Shown here: piece after piece, positions 23,401 to 35,995 of the stretch
Position numbering within the stretch: position 1 is the first letter of the stretch
How the letters are laid out: each line of letters starts with the position of its first letter
Assembly: GCF_002878395.1 (NCBI RefSeq)
Contig: NC_061114.1
Coordinates: 147,008,308-147,072,307, forward strand
From: Capsicum annuum
Lineage: Eukaryota; Streptophyta; Magnoliopsida; Solanales; Solanaceae
DNA: 64,000 nucleotides
Direction: 5' to 3'
Notes under the pieces: model-generated
Database searches by the model: none
Told to the model about the DNA's origin: nothing
Seen by the model: the letters and a program-made list of their open reading frames with translations, nothing else
Translations under genes and position numbers: made by a program

Positions 23401-24235
23401 GCATCTATTACCTAGTTAGAGTCAAAGACACTAAGTTCGAGGCTCCAACTATTCAGTCAATCGATATTGTTAATGAGTTTCCAGATGTTTTTCCAAAAGA
23501 TCTCCCAGGGGTTCCTCCCAATAGAGAGATAGAATTCAGGATTGAACTTCTTCCCGTTACTCAACCTATTTCTATTCCACTAAACCATAAGGTACCCGCT
23601 GAGGTTAAGGAGTTGAAAAAAAAAACTCACAGATCTTTTAGACAAAGGTTTCATTAGGCCAAGTATTTCTCCATGGGGTGCACCTATCTTATTCATGCAA
23701 AAAAAAAAGATGATTCCTTTCGTATGTGCATTGACTACCCTTATCTTAACAAGGTCACCATCAAGAAAAAGTATCCTCTTTCTAGAATTAATGACCTTTT
23801 TAATCAATTGCAAGGTGCAAGTTATTTCTCTAAGATAGACCTTAGATCCGGCTATCATCAACTTAAGTGAGGGAATGTTATATTCCAAAGACAGCCTTCC
23901 AAACCCGCTATGGTCACTTTGATTTTCTAGGCATGTCCTTTGGGATAAACAATGACCCAATAGCCTTTATGGACCTCATGAATCGAGTGATCAAGCCATA
24001 TCTTGATATGCTTGTCATTATCTTCATCGATGACAACCTTGTATACTCCCTTAATGAGAATGACCATGCGAATCACCTTAGAGCTGTGTTGCAAACTCTT
24101 AGAGATCACCAGTTGTTTACCAAATTCAGTAAGTGTGAATTTTTACTAAGGTCTGTAGCCTTTCTAGGTCATATTATTTTAGCCGAAGGTATTAGAGTTT
24201 ACCCCTAAAAGATAGAAGTTGTAAGAAATTAGCCT
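23401..24235 (+). pseudogene. Reverse transcriptase region, unit 2
   Basis: '[20 protein letters not shown]' leads into the RT entry. The frame is lost twice here: a run of A near 23625, and a run of ten A at about 23699-23708 where a nine-A run would keep the frame. The next piece has '[20 protein letters not shown]' and '[19 protein letters not shown]' (one-base loss near 23868). The third piece (23867-24208) carries '[19 protein letters not shown]', the catalytic 'FIDDNLVYS' and '[16 protein letters not shown]', ending in TAA where unit 1 has a Gln codon. The ten-A run and this TAA are shared with unit 3. Confidence 0.88.
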
Positions 24236-24820
24236 AGACCTATCTCTCCATCTGACATTAAAAGTTTATTGGGTCTAGCAGGCTACTATCATTGTTTTGT
24301 TGAAAGTTTCTCTTTTATTATGCCTCCTATGATCCAGTTGACCCAAAAGAAATTTAAGTTCCAGTTGTCAGATTCCTGTGGGAAGAGTTTTCAGGAGTAG
24401 AAGAATCGATTTACTTCAGCCCCTGTGTTGACTTTGCCTGATGGTACAGATAGTTTTGTGGTATATTGTGATGACTCTAGAATTGGTTTGGGTTATGTGT
24501 TGATACAAATAGGTAAGGTTATATCCTACGCCTCTGGACAGTTGAAACCACATGAGAAGAATTACGTAACCCATGATCTTGAGTTAGCTATTGTGGTCTT
24601 TGCTTTGAAAATCTGGAGACATTATCTTTATGGTGTCATTGATGTGTTTACTGATCATAAGATCCTGCAGTATGTGTTTACTTAGAGGGAATTGAATCTT
24701 AGGCAAAGGAGGTGGTTGGAGTTGTTGAAAAACTATGATGTGAGTGTGTTGTATCACCCGGACAAGGCCAATATAGTGGCGGATGCCCTTAGCAGATTGT
24801 CTATAGGTATTATTGCTCAT
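24236..24820 (+). pseudogene. RT tail and RNase H region, unit 2
   Basis: 'GLAGYYHCFVESFSFIMPPM'-type RT tail, then RNase H: '[20 protein letters not shown]' (Asp), '[20 protein letters not shown]' (Glu), '[17 protein letters not shown]' (Asp) and '[20 protein letters not shown]' leading to 'ADALSRLS' (Asp). All four acidic residues remain; a TAG at 24685 and others break the chain. One codon is missing in 'GVIDVF' compared with 'GVHVDVF' of unit 1. Confidence 0.88.
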
Positions 24821-25740
24821 GTAGAGGAAGGTAAGAAGGATTTAAATCTTGATATGCATTGTCTATCTAGATTGGGTGTTAGGTATCTTGATTTAGCGGA
24901 GGGAAGTACTTTGGTCCAGAGTAGTTCTGAATCCTCTTTAGTTTCGGAATTGAAGAAGAAGCAAGATAGAGATCCTAGTTTGGCCAGACTGAAGGAGGTA
25001 GTTTATGACCATAAGGTAGAGGTTTTCTCCCAAGGGGAGATTGTGTATTGAGATTGCAAGGTAAATTGAGTATTCCATATGTTGATGATCTGAGGTAGAG
25101 GATTTTGGCTGAAGCGCATGGTGCGGTATTCTATTCTTCCCGACACTACCAAGATGTACCTCAACTTATAGGAAATATATTGGTGGAATGGCATGAAAAA
25201 AGATATATTTGGATTTGTAGCAAAGTGTACAATGTGCCAATGTAAGAGTTTGGTATACCCACTTGGAAGTGGGAGGTGGTGAATATGGACTTCGTGACTG
25301 GGTTACCTCTTTCGCGTCATCATCATGATTCTATTTTAGTTATTGTGGATAGGCAGACTATGTCCATGCATTTCTTGCCCATGCTCATATCTTATTAAGC
25401 TGAGGATTATGCTATGTTGTATATCTGGAAGTTAGTCAAGCTGCATGGAGATTTCTCGTCTATCATTTTGGATAGAAGCACTCAATTTACTTCTCAATTT
25501 TGGAGGTTATTTCAGTAAGGTCTTGGTACCCAAGTTCTTTTGAGTTCTGCTATTCACCCATAGATAGATGGTCAGGCAGAGATCACTATTCAGATCCTAG
25601 AGGATATATTGCGGGCGTGTGCTCTTGATTTTAAGGGTAATTGGGATGAGCATTTTCTAGTGATAGAGTTTGCCTATAACAATAGTTACCATACTAGAAT
25701 TTGGATGGCACCATTTAAGGCCTCGTATGGTAGGAGATGT
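24821..25740 (+). pseudogene. Integrase core, unit 2 (small deletions)
   Basis: Linker 'SSESSLVSELKKKQDRDPSL' is followed by a damaged zinc-binding region: after 'CTMCQ'-type sequence near 25240 about 45 bp found in unit 3 are absent. The DDE residues are all recognisable: Asp in N-M-D-F (near 25287), Asp in 'I-L-D-R-S-T-Q-F' (near 25470) and Glu in 'D-G-Q-A-E-I-T' (near 25570). Numerous stops (for example near 25398 and 25516). At about 25744 some 90 bp present in unit 3 are missing, joining 'tgtaga' to 'aagttaag'. Confidence 0.85.
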
Positions 25741-26287
25741 AGAAAGTTAAGTTGATTAGAGAGAGGTAGAAGACCGCCCAGAGTCGTCAAAAGTCTTATG
25801 CCGATGTGAGGAGAAGAGATCTTGAGTTTGAAGTGGGTGATTTGGTACACTTGAAGATTTCACCCATGAAAGGGTGAAGAGATTTGGTAAAAAGGGAAAG
25901 TTTAGTCCCCGTTATGTTGGCCCGTATAGAATCTTGATCCATGTTGGTAAGGTAGCCTCTGAGGTTGAGTTGCCCGCAGAGTTGTCAGTTGTTTATTCTA
26001 TTTTTCATGTCTCCATGCTTAAGAAGCATATTGGTGATTCCGTTGTAGTAGATCCCTCAGAGAATGTCGATATTCAGAACAGTCTTTCCTTTGATAAGAT
26101 TCCTGTTGAGATCCTAGATTTTAAGATCCGTAGACTAAGGAACAAAGAAGTTCCCTTGGTCAAAGTTTTATGGTGGAACCAGTCTTTTGAGGGTGTTACT
26201 TGGGAGGCAGAAGCAGACATGCGAGCCAAGTACCCGCACCTCTTTTCCGTGAGTTTAGATCAATCAGAAGGTATAATTCTTCCTTAA
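25741..26287 (+). pseudogene. Integrase C-terminus and chromodomain, unit 2 (best preserved)
   Basis: From 25874 to 26284 the reading frame is continuous for 137 residues: 'FGKKGKFSPRYVGPYRILIH', 'EVELPAELSVVYSIFHVSML', 'KKHIGDSVVVDPSENVDIQN', then the chromodomain-like end 'IRRLRNKEVPLVKVLWWNQS' and 'TWEAEADMRAKYPHLFSVSL', stopping at TAA. The usual TW(E/D)xE...YP.LF ending of Tekay-type chromodomains is intact. Upstream, the 'FEVGDLVHLKISPMKG' block is out of frame by one base. It is the most complete C-terminus in the array, together with unit 3. Confidence 0.87.
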
Positions 26288-26468
26288 TTCAGTTGTTCTA
26301 ATCTAAAGTTCATTTATGTATCTATTCTTGCATGAGTTCTTACAATTTCTGAGGTATTCAAGAGTTTAGAGACATGTTGAGCTATTTAGCAAATTTTCTT
26401 CAGCTATGTGTACTCTGTTTTTCCTTTGTTCCTAGTCCGACTAGCGACATTCGAGGACAAATATTTCC

Positions 26469-26481
26469 AAGGGAGAGATAT
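26469..26481 (+). other. Polypurine tract, unit 2
   Basis: AAGGGAGAGATAT, one G-to-A change from unit 1, directly before the LTR3 TG at 26482. Confidence 0.83.
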
Positions 26482-28281
26482 TGTAAGACCCCGCAAAGTT
26501 TCCTCATAGTCTGAGCCTTAGAGCATGTCAAGTGAAGTATAATTCCGGACCTAAAAGATTGAGAAGTGACTTTCTAAGTGAGTATCATGTTAACCAAATG
26601 GAATTTCTGCAATTTCAACTTTTTATCACATAAGAAATTTGATAAGCTTTTCGTCGATATAAGATTCGCTGAAATCTGATACCCAGGTAAGAAGTTATGG
26701 CTAATTTAAGTCCTAGTTGTAAACCAGTGTCATTTTAGTTCTTGGCGCATCGCGGAGAGCGTCTATTTGAAAAATATCAATTTCCAGTGGAACTCCGCAA
26801 TAGTAGCACATCGCGGAGGACCCCAATTTTCCAATAGTCAATATCCAGTGGCCTGGCACGATTGTGATGCATTGCGCTGAAGTTTCAGGTCCCAACAAGT
26901 GGGCAACGCAATGGCTCCGTGTCGCGGTGACTACCAATTTTCCATTTGTCAATTTCCAGTGAGCCACCACGATAGTGGCGCGTTATGGTGGCCAATGAAA
27001 TCAGGTTCCCAGTTCAATTTTTTCCAGCTTCGTTTAGAAGTTTAAAAGGGCACTTTGGACTTTTTTCAAGCCTCTTAAACCGTGCAAACACAAAATTAAG
27101 GTCATTTACAAACTTTCTATGAATTTTTCTCAAGTTTTCTCTCAACAAAAACACTAAAGTATCCAAAACCTCTTCCAAGAATCTCTAGAATCCACCATAG
27201 ATTTTCTTAATTGAGTCAAGATTCAACGTTCCCAAGTCAAGGGCTTCAAGAATCCTCATTCAAGAGTACGAATAGAGTTCCAAAAGCGAGAGTTCATCCA
27301 AAGCTTCTAATTCAAGGTATGTGGGGTTTTGATCAAAGGTAATCCTTTCACCCTTATACCCAAAGGTTTATTTAAACCACAATTCTCTATAATTTATGAG
27401 ATTTTACATGAAATTGAATTAGGGTTTTTCACCCATTGTTATTGGTTGCAAGCTTTTGATATTTTCCTTGAATTGAGAGTCTAATGGCATGATATTTTAC
27501 AGGTTTTCTTGAGAAATTGTAGATGGTTCTATACCCAATGATTTTAATCTTTTATAAGTTAATAGTTGAAATGTTTGAAACATTGAAGTATATGAGTATG
27601 TTGAGATTTTGAAATAAATTGCTGAAATTTCCAGATTTTTACATGAGTTATGAATCTATATGCTATATATTATGCTTTTCATGAGTTTTAACTTGACATT
27701 GAATTATGGGTTATTAATCCCTACTTGAGACTTGAGATTTTATGAACTATTGTGCTATAAGCACTCATGATTTGAATACTCTAAGATTGTTGAGAAATGT
27801 TTTGAGCTAATGGTCATTGAGCTTTGAAATCTATTTTCCTACATGAGAGTACAGATATCATTATTGGGTTCGTGGTGAACCATGAGATTATTTCTAAAAG
27901 TGGATTTTTATGAGATGAGCGCAGATAATCTAAAGGGAGTAGTATTTAGCACCGAGCGGGTAAGTTACTACGGTTTCTTACCCTAAATCTATGAGCCACC
28001 ATAGGTTGGGCCTGAGGCCGAGTTTATGATTATCATTTGGCCTGAGGCCGAGTTAATATTGGGCCCGAGGCTGAGTTTGTTTAGTGATCACTGGACCTAG
28101 GTCATACTCCCTAAAAAAATTATGATGCCTGTCCCCAACGTGAGGTCTCTTCCTTAGGAGGACAAAACGTTGGACTCCATGTAGCTCGCATGGTTTATGT
28201 CGGTTAAGAGAAACTCCCTAAACTAAAGTATTTTCCATTGATATAAGATATTTTCCTTTAAAACTAAAATACTTTCCCTTG

Positions 28282-31200
28282 TGTAATGACCCGATATTCT
28301 AGAATTAAAACATCACACGGTACTCATGATCCCAAAGGACCACAAGCTAACCCTCTACTAATATCTGTAAGTGAACACTGCATAATATAGATAGCAAATG
28401 TTGAAACTGGCCATAAGGTTCTAAACTTCTAAAAATACTTAAAATTGAAAACTGAATACTGATACATTTGTCCAAAAAACCTCTAAACTGTCTAAGCTAT
28501 GGAGTTGATGGGACATATCCCCAACTAACTGTGTATACTGAAAATAAATAAAATTTGATGCAATAATGATAAAAGGATCATCCTCGAATGAAGAGGACTA
28601 ACTGTTATGTCTACTGCTGCTAACTGGGACTGAGCTGCTAAGGGTACTCTGGATCTCATGCCTCTGAACCTATGGTGTCAAATAAACACCATAGCGCAAA
28701 TGCGTCAGTACGGGAATATACCGAGTATGCAGATAAGGTTAGGCTAAATGCAAGGGCTTATGCATGAACAACTGCTTAATTGAATAATCATGAAAGTACT
28801 AAATGAGAAAACATGCATGAATGCACAAACCATAACTACAACCATCACGACTCTAAATACTAAAACTTGGATACTACATTACTGTCACCTGAACTAGCTA
28901 CTAACACTTATATACTGAACAACTGAATTATCTGATACCAATAACTGAGTACTAGAGTTGGGATCAGTCTTATCTAGCAAGTGATGTCAGAATCTAAGGA
29001 TACTGAAGTTAATTGACTAAATCTACTCACATCATTGACTGAAATTTTTTTGAGCTTTCTACTCAAGACTGACTGCATTGTATATCAAACCTCTCTAACT
29101 GATGATTCCAGAATCTACTATCAATGATAAGAAAAAATTGTGTTCAAATCAACAACAAGAATACTCAACTAAATCTGAGACTGTGATCAAGCCTACTGAT
29201 GGGTGATCTCTAGATCTGATAACAAGAATACTCAACTGAATCTTAGACTTAGATCAAGCCTATCTGACGGGTGATCTCTAGATCTGATATTAAGAATACT
29301 TAACTGAATCTGAGACTGAGATCAAGCCTATCTAACGAGTGATATCTAGATCTAATAACAAGAATACATAACTGAATTTGAGATAGAGATCAAGCCTATC
29401 TGATGGGTGATCTCTAGATCTGATAACAAGAATACTAAACTAAATATGAGACTGAGATCAAGCCTATCTGATAGGTGATCTCTAGATCTTATATTGAATA
29501 ACTTTATATGGGACCAAGCCTATCTGACGGGTGGTCCATGAATAATTGGAAATATTTGAGTTCCTCACTAAGATAGATGACTGTATCTAACTGTCCTGGT
29601 TTTTTAAGATTGATACTGAAACTGCAACTATGGGAAGTAGACACTTAACCGATATACCCCGAATCTCAACTGTTGGGGTCCAACCTGTAACCCCAGCTGG
29701 AAGGGTATCAATACCATGCCACGAGTAAAGACCTCTCTGGTCAAGCCTATCTGATGGGTGACCCTCGCAGGAAGTCAAGCATAAGGTAATCTAATAGTCA
29801 AGCCTATCTGACGGGTGACTAGCCTTTCCTGATAGGTGACTCCTGTATCCTGCACTGTCTACGTAGTTTTGGAGTTCAGGAATTTCTCCTAACGACTCTG
29901 CCTCTCTAACAAGGATCCGTCATCCTTATCCTCGCTCGGTGCTAGCTCCTACTCCCAACTGAAAAACTCAGAACTGATTCTTAACTGAACACAAGCTAAG
30001 TTGAATCTAATACTGATCATGTTTCTCGTATGGTCTAACTAAGATAAGTTGAATCTCATTTTATGACAGAACGACACAGAGATTTGAATAGAGTACTTGA
30101 TTACTATAGAGGTCAGAAATGAACACTTGAATACTACAAGATCTGAGCTTGTACAGAACTGAGACTAGATTACTAGTGATACTGAGATTACAGTGATTAC
30201 AGAGATTACTGAGATATCTTAAATTCTATATCTGTCTGAGAATACAGAGTTCTATAACTCGTTAAGTTTTGAGAATCATGGCTCAACTAGAATTATCTTG
30301 AAAACTGACACGGCCTCTAGACAGTAGCTAATTGTCGATTATAAATACCCCAGGACTCGATAATATAAAAGTAAAACATAACCATTCTTGAATAATCAAG
30401 AACATGGACAATTATTCACCATCACAATCACTAAGGCATCACTTAAAGAATATAGGAATCCTAAACATGTAATAACATAGGGGTACATGCTACTGGATCA
30501 TACTCCATTCAACATGGCCTTGCATCAAGCACTTCGCACATATTTAAGTCTTGGCATGTACCAGAGAACACGTAATTGGGGAACTTCATGCAATTATGTT
30601 ACAATTCATTCATCAAACACTTATCATGTATTAAAGTATTAGCATGTATCAAAGGGCACATAATTGGGGAATTTCATGCTATTATGCCATAATTCATTCA
30701 CTAAGGCTTTTTAACAAATACTTGGCATGCATGGGCTTACACACAATTGGGGATTTCTAGTCAACATGCTATAATGGCTCTAATTCAGTTACATAAAATT
30801 TTATCAAGCATATGGGATGCATGATTTGCTTATTCAACAATTTCTACACTTAATTTACATGAACACGTCACTTAACAAGCAACTTGAAGAGGGTTTATCA
30901 TAAATATCACATGAATATCACATACTAAGGTCAAACCTTGAAAACCTTGTAAAAAAACATGAATCACCACTCAATAATAACATGAACATCAATTTCAACT
31001 CTATTGAATCATGAAAGCCCATACACATGAAAGCTTTGAAATTTAGAAAAGGGTTCTTGAGTTTCTTTGATGAAAAGGACCCAAGAATCAATATCTACAT
31101 ACCTTAGAGAAACTCTTTCTTGAAAGTTTATGGCGATATTCTTGATTTCTATTGAAGAAGAAAGAAGGGTTTTGATTTTGTAGAAACCTTAGTTTTTTAT

Positions 31201-31829
31201 GTTGAAGAGAATTAAGAGAAAACAATGGTATTTTGGGTGAAATGATGCCAAATCCTGTGTTGAGGAGTATATATAGTGGCTGGGAAAAGACCCTTTTCGC
31301 CCTTGGAATTAAACTGAAAAATCCCAATTTTACATGCTGGTGCGACATGCCATAATCATGCTGGCTCACTGGAAATTGGACAATCGAGAAACTGCTGGAT
31401 GGCACGATGCGGTGGAAATCGCGTTGCCAGCTTGGTTGCGAACTGGAAAGGCACCGCGACGCGGTGGAATCATGTTGGTGCACTGAAAATTGATAATTCT
31501 AAAATTGAAATACACCATAATTGTGGAGGCTCACTGGATTTTGATGATTGCATTTTCACTGGCTCCGCGATGCGCAGAAGTACCAAGTGGTACACTGTCT
31601 CATTAAAATAGCTCTAAATCTTTGCCCGAGTGTCGGATTTAGGTGAATTTTGTATCGACGGAAAGATTATTCAATGATCTACATGACAAAAAGTCGATAT
31701 TAGGGAAATTCTACATGGTTCAAATTCTTCTCTCTTAGAAAGACACTTCTTACTTTGTAAGGCCGGATTAATATTTCACTGAATATGCTCTAAGGCTCAG
31801 ACTACGAGAGAATTTTGTGGGGACTTACA
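28282..31829 (-). mobile_element. Solo LTR of family B nested in LTR3
   Basis: TGTAATGACC...GACTTACA on the plus strand with CCTTG on both sides (28277-28281 and 31830-31834). TATA-like box at 31267-31275 (minus). Confidence 0.92.
29151..29490 (-). repeat. 68-bp minisatellite in B LTR, about 5 units
   Basis: Same unit as the other B LTRs, five copies; the first is slightly shortened. Confidence 0.9.
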
Positions 31830-32737
31830 CCTTGCTATGAATATTTTTCTCTAAAGCTTGAAATGGAATATTTTCCTAAAGTGAACAAAATGCCTTCAAG
31901 TATGTTTCAAAGTTATATGATTTCGAATTCCAAGTATTTGAGTTTAAAAGAGTTAAGAGTTCTTGAGCATTGTTTTAATCTCCATGAGACATATGCATGA
32001 GTTGAAAGTATTTCTTAAAGTTTTCTTTAGCCTTGAATAATGAGAAAAAGAGAAGAGCACAAATTTCAAAGCTGAAAAAATAATGACTCACGAGATTGTG
32101 TTACATGTTCCATTTTACATGATTCATGAGCTTCATATTTTATAATTATTCAATCCATGTGAGTCATTAATTATTACATGCATGATTTGATTAAAGATTA
32201 TTGATGTTTTTTTATATAAACGCATGCACCCCCACATACTCAGTACATTTCCAATTGCTAATCCACATATACGTCTATGTGCTATATTGTCTTATAATAT
32301 AGGTACAAGTGCTCAGTCCCAGCCTTATTAGTGACTTTTGAGTACCTCTGTCTACACTTCTACAGTAATGAGTCCTCATGGTTCGGGGACCTATAGTCAG
32401 ATATTTCAGTATTTGAGAGACTATATTATTACTTTCAATTTATTTTGAGTCAGTTGGGGACCTATCCCAAAGGCTCTCTAGTTCATGGATTAGTAGAGGC
32501 TTTGTCAGACTAGTTATCATATTATGGTTTTGTTGAGGTTTCTAGCTTTGTGGTCATTTCAATCGAGCATTTTCTTTGTATGTCCTTTCATATGATATGA
32601 CTATGCTGGTGTTTTAATTATTTTATCTTGAAATGAGTGTCATTACTAAAAACATGCTCAAAGGGTTAGCTTGAGGCTACTTGTATCCTTAAGCACTGTG
32701 TGACATCTCGGGAGGCTATTTTGGGTCATTACAAACT

Positions 32738-32749
32738 TGGTACCAGAGC
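32738..32749 (+). other. Primer binding site, internal 3
   Basis: TGGTACCAGAGC: iMet-type with one T-to-C change. Confidence 0.9.
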
Positions 32750-32944
32750 TTAAGGATTTTAAAGAGTCCTAGGGAGTCTGATAAGCCACGTTAAGTAGAG
32801 TTTTGCCCATCGGAGTGTAGTGTGCCACATCTATGAGCAAGAGGCTACAAGACATTTTAGTAAAAGTTGTATCTTTCTTTCAGATTCTATCGTGCCTACA
32901 GTTTTCCCTCTCATCTAATAATTCATACTCGTCTATTTCAGAAA

Positions 32945-34003
32945 ATGCATCTCCGAAGATTGAATGCCCGCAGGAATGATGATGAGAAACCCCCACCTGT
33001 TGATCCTTTGAATGAGACTCTGTCTCATGTTGAGTTTTGGGCAGCCTTTCAGGCGTTAGCCTAAGCAGTCACCGCCAATGTTTGGGCTAATAACCAGGCC
33101 ACAGTTGCTAATTAGTAGGGAGGTAAAGTAGTCGTAGCTAGAATCCATGATTTCATGCGAATGAATCCGCCAGAGTTTTATGAGTCTAAGGCCGGTGAGG
33201 ACCCATAATTATACCTGGAGGAGGTGAGAAAGATCACTCAAGTGATGCATGTTTCTGAGGAAGAAAGTGTTGAGTTGGCATCTTACAGGTTGAAGGACAT
33301 AGCTTATAACTGGGTTGTATCATAGAGGAAGGGTAGAGGTGAGGATGTTGCTCCTATGACTTGGCATATGTTCCAAGATGTATTCTTGGACAAGTTTTTT
33401 CCGCTTAAGATGAGGAAAGCAAAGATTGAGAAGTGTATAAACTTGAGGCAGGGCTCCATAACTATTAAGGAGTACTTCTTCAAGTTCTACCAGTTAGCCA
33501 AGTATGCTCCTAATTTGATTTCTGACACCTTGGATAGTATGAGCAAGTTCGTGATCGGTGTTTCTGGGTTGGTACTAAAGGAGTGTAGAACAGCGATGCT
33601 GCATAGGGATATGGATCTAGCAAGGTTGATGACACATGCCCACCAGATAGAGGCGAATAAGATTAGGGAGAGAGATTGAGTGAGTGGTAACAAGAGGGCT
33701 AGATCCGAGCAGCATAAGTTTAGCCATCCTATGTTATATCGAGGGAACCGCCCTCAACTTCAGAGGCATCAGTCTATGCCAGCGCCTTTATTAGCTAGTG
33801 CTCCCGCTCCTAGAAGTAGGCAGGAGCAAGGGGATAGATCTTTCATGTCTAGGTCACAAAACAGTGTTGGTAACAGGACCTGCTATTCTCCTTGTGCTTT
33901 ATATGGTAGGAGTCATCTCGGGGAGTGTTTTATAGATCTGAGAGGTTGTTTTTATTATGGAAAGCAGGTCTTGAGACTTAGAGATTATCTTTATGCAAGA
34001 TAG
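32945..34003 (+). pseudogene. Gag pseudogene, unit 3 (one frame, several stops)
   Basis: This is the only gag in the array that stays in one frame from ATG (32945) to its end (TAG at 34001-34003). It is broken by in-frame stops: FQALA-stop (33062), the P-stop-LYLEE codon (TAA near 33207), and 'IRERD-stop' (TGA 33677). The N-terminus is 'MHLRRLNARRNDDEKPPPVD'. The capsid core includes 'FQDVFLDKFFPLKMRKAKIE' and 'FVIGVSGLVLKECRTAMLHR', and here 'HAHQIEANKIRERD' reads through where units 1 and 2 stop. The knuckle 'CFYYGKQVLRLRDY' has lost the second Cys, the His and the last Cys, so it could not bind zinc. Confidence 0.88.
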
Positions 34004-34159
34004 GGGAACTAAGATGCCCGACCTCAGGCACAGGCTACTAATGCACCAGCTCCTATACCCCGTGCCGCCCCTGCTCAGGACGCTTCATCTAGCACTGTTG
34101 GCAGTTAGTGCCAGAATAGATTCTATACCTTACCATCTCATCAGCAATAGGAGGACTCT

Positions 34160-34500
34160 CCTGATATTATAATCGGTATGCTCCATGTCTTTTTCTTTGA
34201 TGTCTATGTGTTGTTGGACCCCAAGTCAAGTCTCTCTTATATGACCCCATTGTAGCTATGAATTTCAAAATGAGTCCCGAAAAGATTCCTGAGCCTTTCC
34301 TAGTTTCTACACCCATCGGGGAGTCAGTTGTGCTAAACAAGTTTATAGAGATTGTCCTGTTACTGTTCTTCATAGAGTCATACTTGCTGATTTGATAGAG
34401 TTAGACATGGTGGATTTTTACCTTATTCTAGGTATGGATTGGATTCATTCTTGTTATGCATCTATAGACTATCGTACCGGTATGGTCAAGTTTTAGTTTC
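34160..34500 (+). pseudogene. Protease region, unit 3 (active site altered)
   Basis: The active-site segment reads 'LLDPKSSLSYMTP': the Asp is kept but the Gly of D-x-G is Lys. A frameshift and TAG follow ('cattgtagct'). The distal block 'YLILGMDWIHSCYASIDYRT' is readable before a TAG near 34495. Confidence 0.82.
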
Positions 34501-35405
34501 CTGATGAATCATCTTTTGAGAGGTCTAGGAGTTTAGTATCTCCCAAGAGTGATTTTATCTCATATCTCAAAGACAAAAATCTAATATCCAAGGGTTGCAT
34601 CTATTACCTAGTTAGAGTCAAAGACACTAAGTCTGAGGCTCCAACTATTCAGTCAGTCGATATTGTTAATGAGTTTCCAGATGTGTTTCCAAAAGATCTC
34701 CCAGGGGTACCTCCCAATAGAGAGATAGAATTCAAAATTGAACTTCTTCCCATTACTCAACCTATTTCTATTCCACCAAACCATATGGTACCTGCTGAGC
34801 TTAAGGAGTTGAAAAAGCAACTCAAAGATCTTTTAGACAAAGGTTTCATTAGGCCCAGTATTTCTCTATGGGATGCACCTATCTTATTCATGCAAAAAAA
34901 AAAGACGATTCTTTACGTATGTGTATTGACTACCATTATCTTAACAAGGTCACCGTCAAGAAAAAGTATCCTCTTTCTAGAATTAATGACCTTTTTAATC
35001 AGTTGCAAGGTGCAAGTTATTTCTCCAAGATAGACCTTAGATCCGGCTATCATCAACTTAAAGTGAGGGAATGTTATATTCCAAAGACAGCCTTCCAAAC
35101 CTGCTATGGTCACTTTGATTTTCTAGGCATGTCCTTTGGGATAAACAATGACCCAGTAGCCTTCATGGACCTCATGAATCGAGTGATCAAGCCATATCTT
35201 GATATGTTTGTCATTATCTTCATAGATGACAACTTTGTATACTCCCGTAATGAGAATGACCATGCGAATCACCTTAGAGTTGTCTTGCAAACTCATAGAG
35301 ATCACCAGTTGTTCACTAAATTTAGTAAGTGTGAATTTTTCCTTAGGTATGTTACCTTTCTAGGTCATATTGTTTCAGCCAAAGGTATTAGAGTTGACCC
35401 ATAAA
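34501..35405 (+). pseudogene. Reverse transcriptase region, unit 3 (longest RT frame)
   Basis: The first open piece 34683-35033 starts inside '[16 protein letters not shown]' and has the entry '[18 protein letters not shown]'. It slips at the ten-A run (34894-34903) and leaves frame. The overlapping piece 34868-35402 encodes the RT core without a break: '[20 protein letters not shown]', '[20 protein letters not shown]', '[20 protein letters not shown]', catalytic 'FIDDNFVYS' and '[20 protein letters not shown]', then TAA in place of a Gln codon. The catalytic residues look usable, but the fingers and the palm are in different frames. Confidence 0.9.
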
Positions 35406-35995
35406 AGACAGAAGTTGTAAGAAATTAGCCTAGACCTATCTCTCCATCTGACATTAGAAGTTTCTTAGGTCTAGCAGGATACTACCATCATTTTGTTGAG
35501 GTTTTCTCATCTATTGCATCTCCCATGACCCGGTTGACCCAAAAGAAAGTTAAGTTCCAGTGGTCAGATTCCTGTGAGAAGAGTTTTTAGGAGTTGAAGA
35601 CTCAACTTACTTCAGCCCCTATGTTAACATTACCTGATAGTACAAATAGTTTTGTGGTGTATTGTGATACCTCTAGAATTAGATTTGGTTGTGTGTTTAT
35701 ACAAAGAGGTAAGGTTATAGCCTACGCCTCTAGACTGTTGAAGCCGCATGAGAAGAATTACCCAACCTATGATCTTGAGTTAGCTGTTGTGGTCTTTGCA
35801 TTGAAAATCTAGAGACATTATCTTTATGATGTCCATGTTGATGTGTTTATTGATCATAAGAGCCTGCAGTATGTGTTTACTTAGAAGGAGTTGAATCTTA
35901 GGCAGAGGAGGTGGTTGTAGTTGTTGAAAAACTATGATATGAGTGTGTTGTATCACCCGGGCAAGGCCAATGTAATGGCAGATGTCCTTAGCAGA
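35406..35995 (+). pseudogene. RT tail and RNase H region, unit 3
   Basis: RT tail: '...RSFLGLAGYYHHFVEV' after the nonsense codon shared with units 1 and 2 (TAG in 'aagaaattagcctaga'). RNase H: '[20 protein letters not shown]' (Asp), '[18 protein letters not shown]' (Glu; TAG 35810), '[19 protein letters not shown]' (Asp) and 'MSVLYHPGKANVMADVLSRL' (Asp). Complete in motif content, broken by stops. Confidence 0.87.

Larger units (their letters stand above)
26482..32733 (+). repeat. LTR3 of the array with nested B solo LTR
   Basis: TGTAAGACCCCGCAAAG...GGGTCATTACA. The pieces 26482-28281 and 31830-32733 flank the B insertion. The CG-rich quasi-repeats (blocks of gcg-tcgcgg separated by 'caatttccagtgg') lie at 26740-27000. 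The leader with AAG|GTATGTGG is at 27317, and GGCC-type repeats are at 28006-28080. Confidence 0.9.
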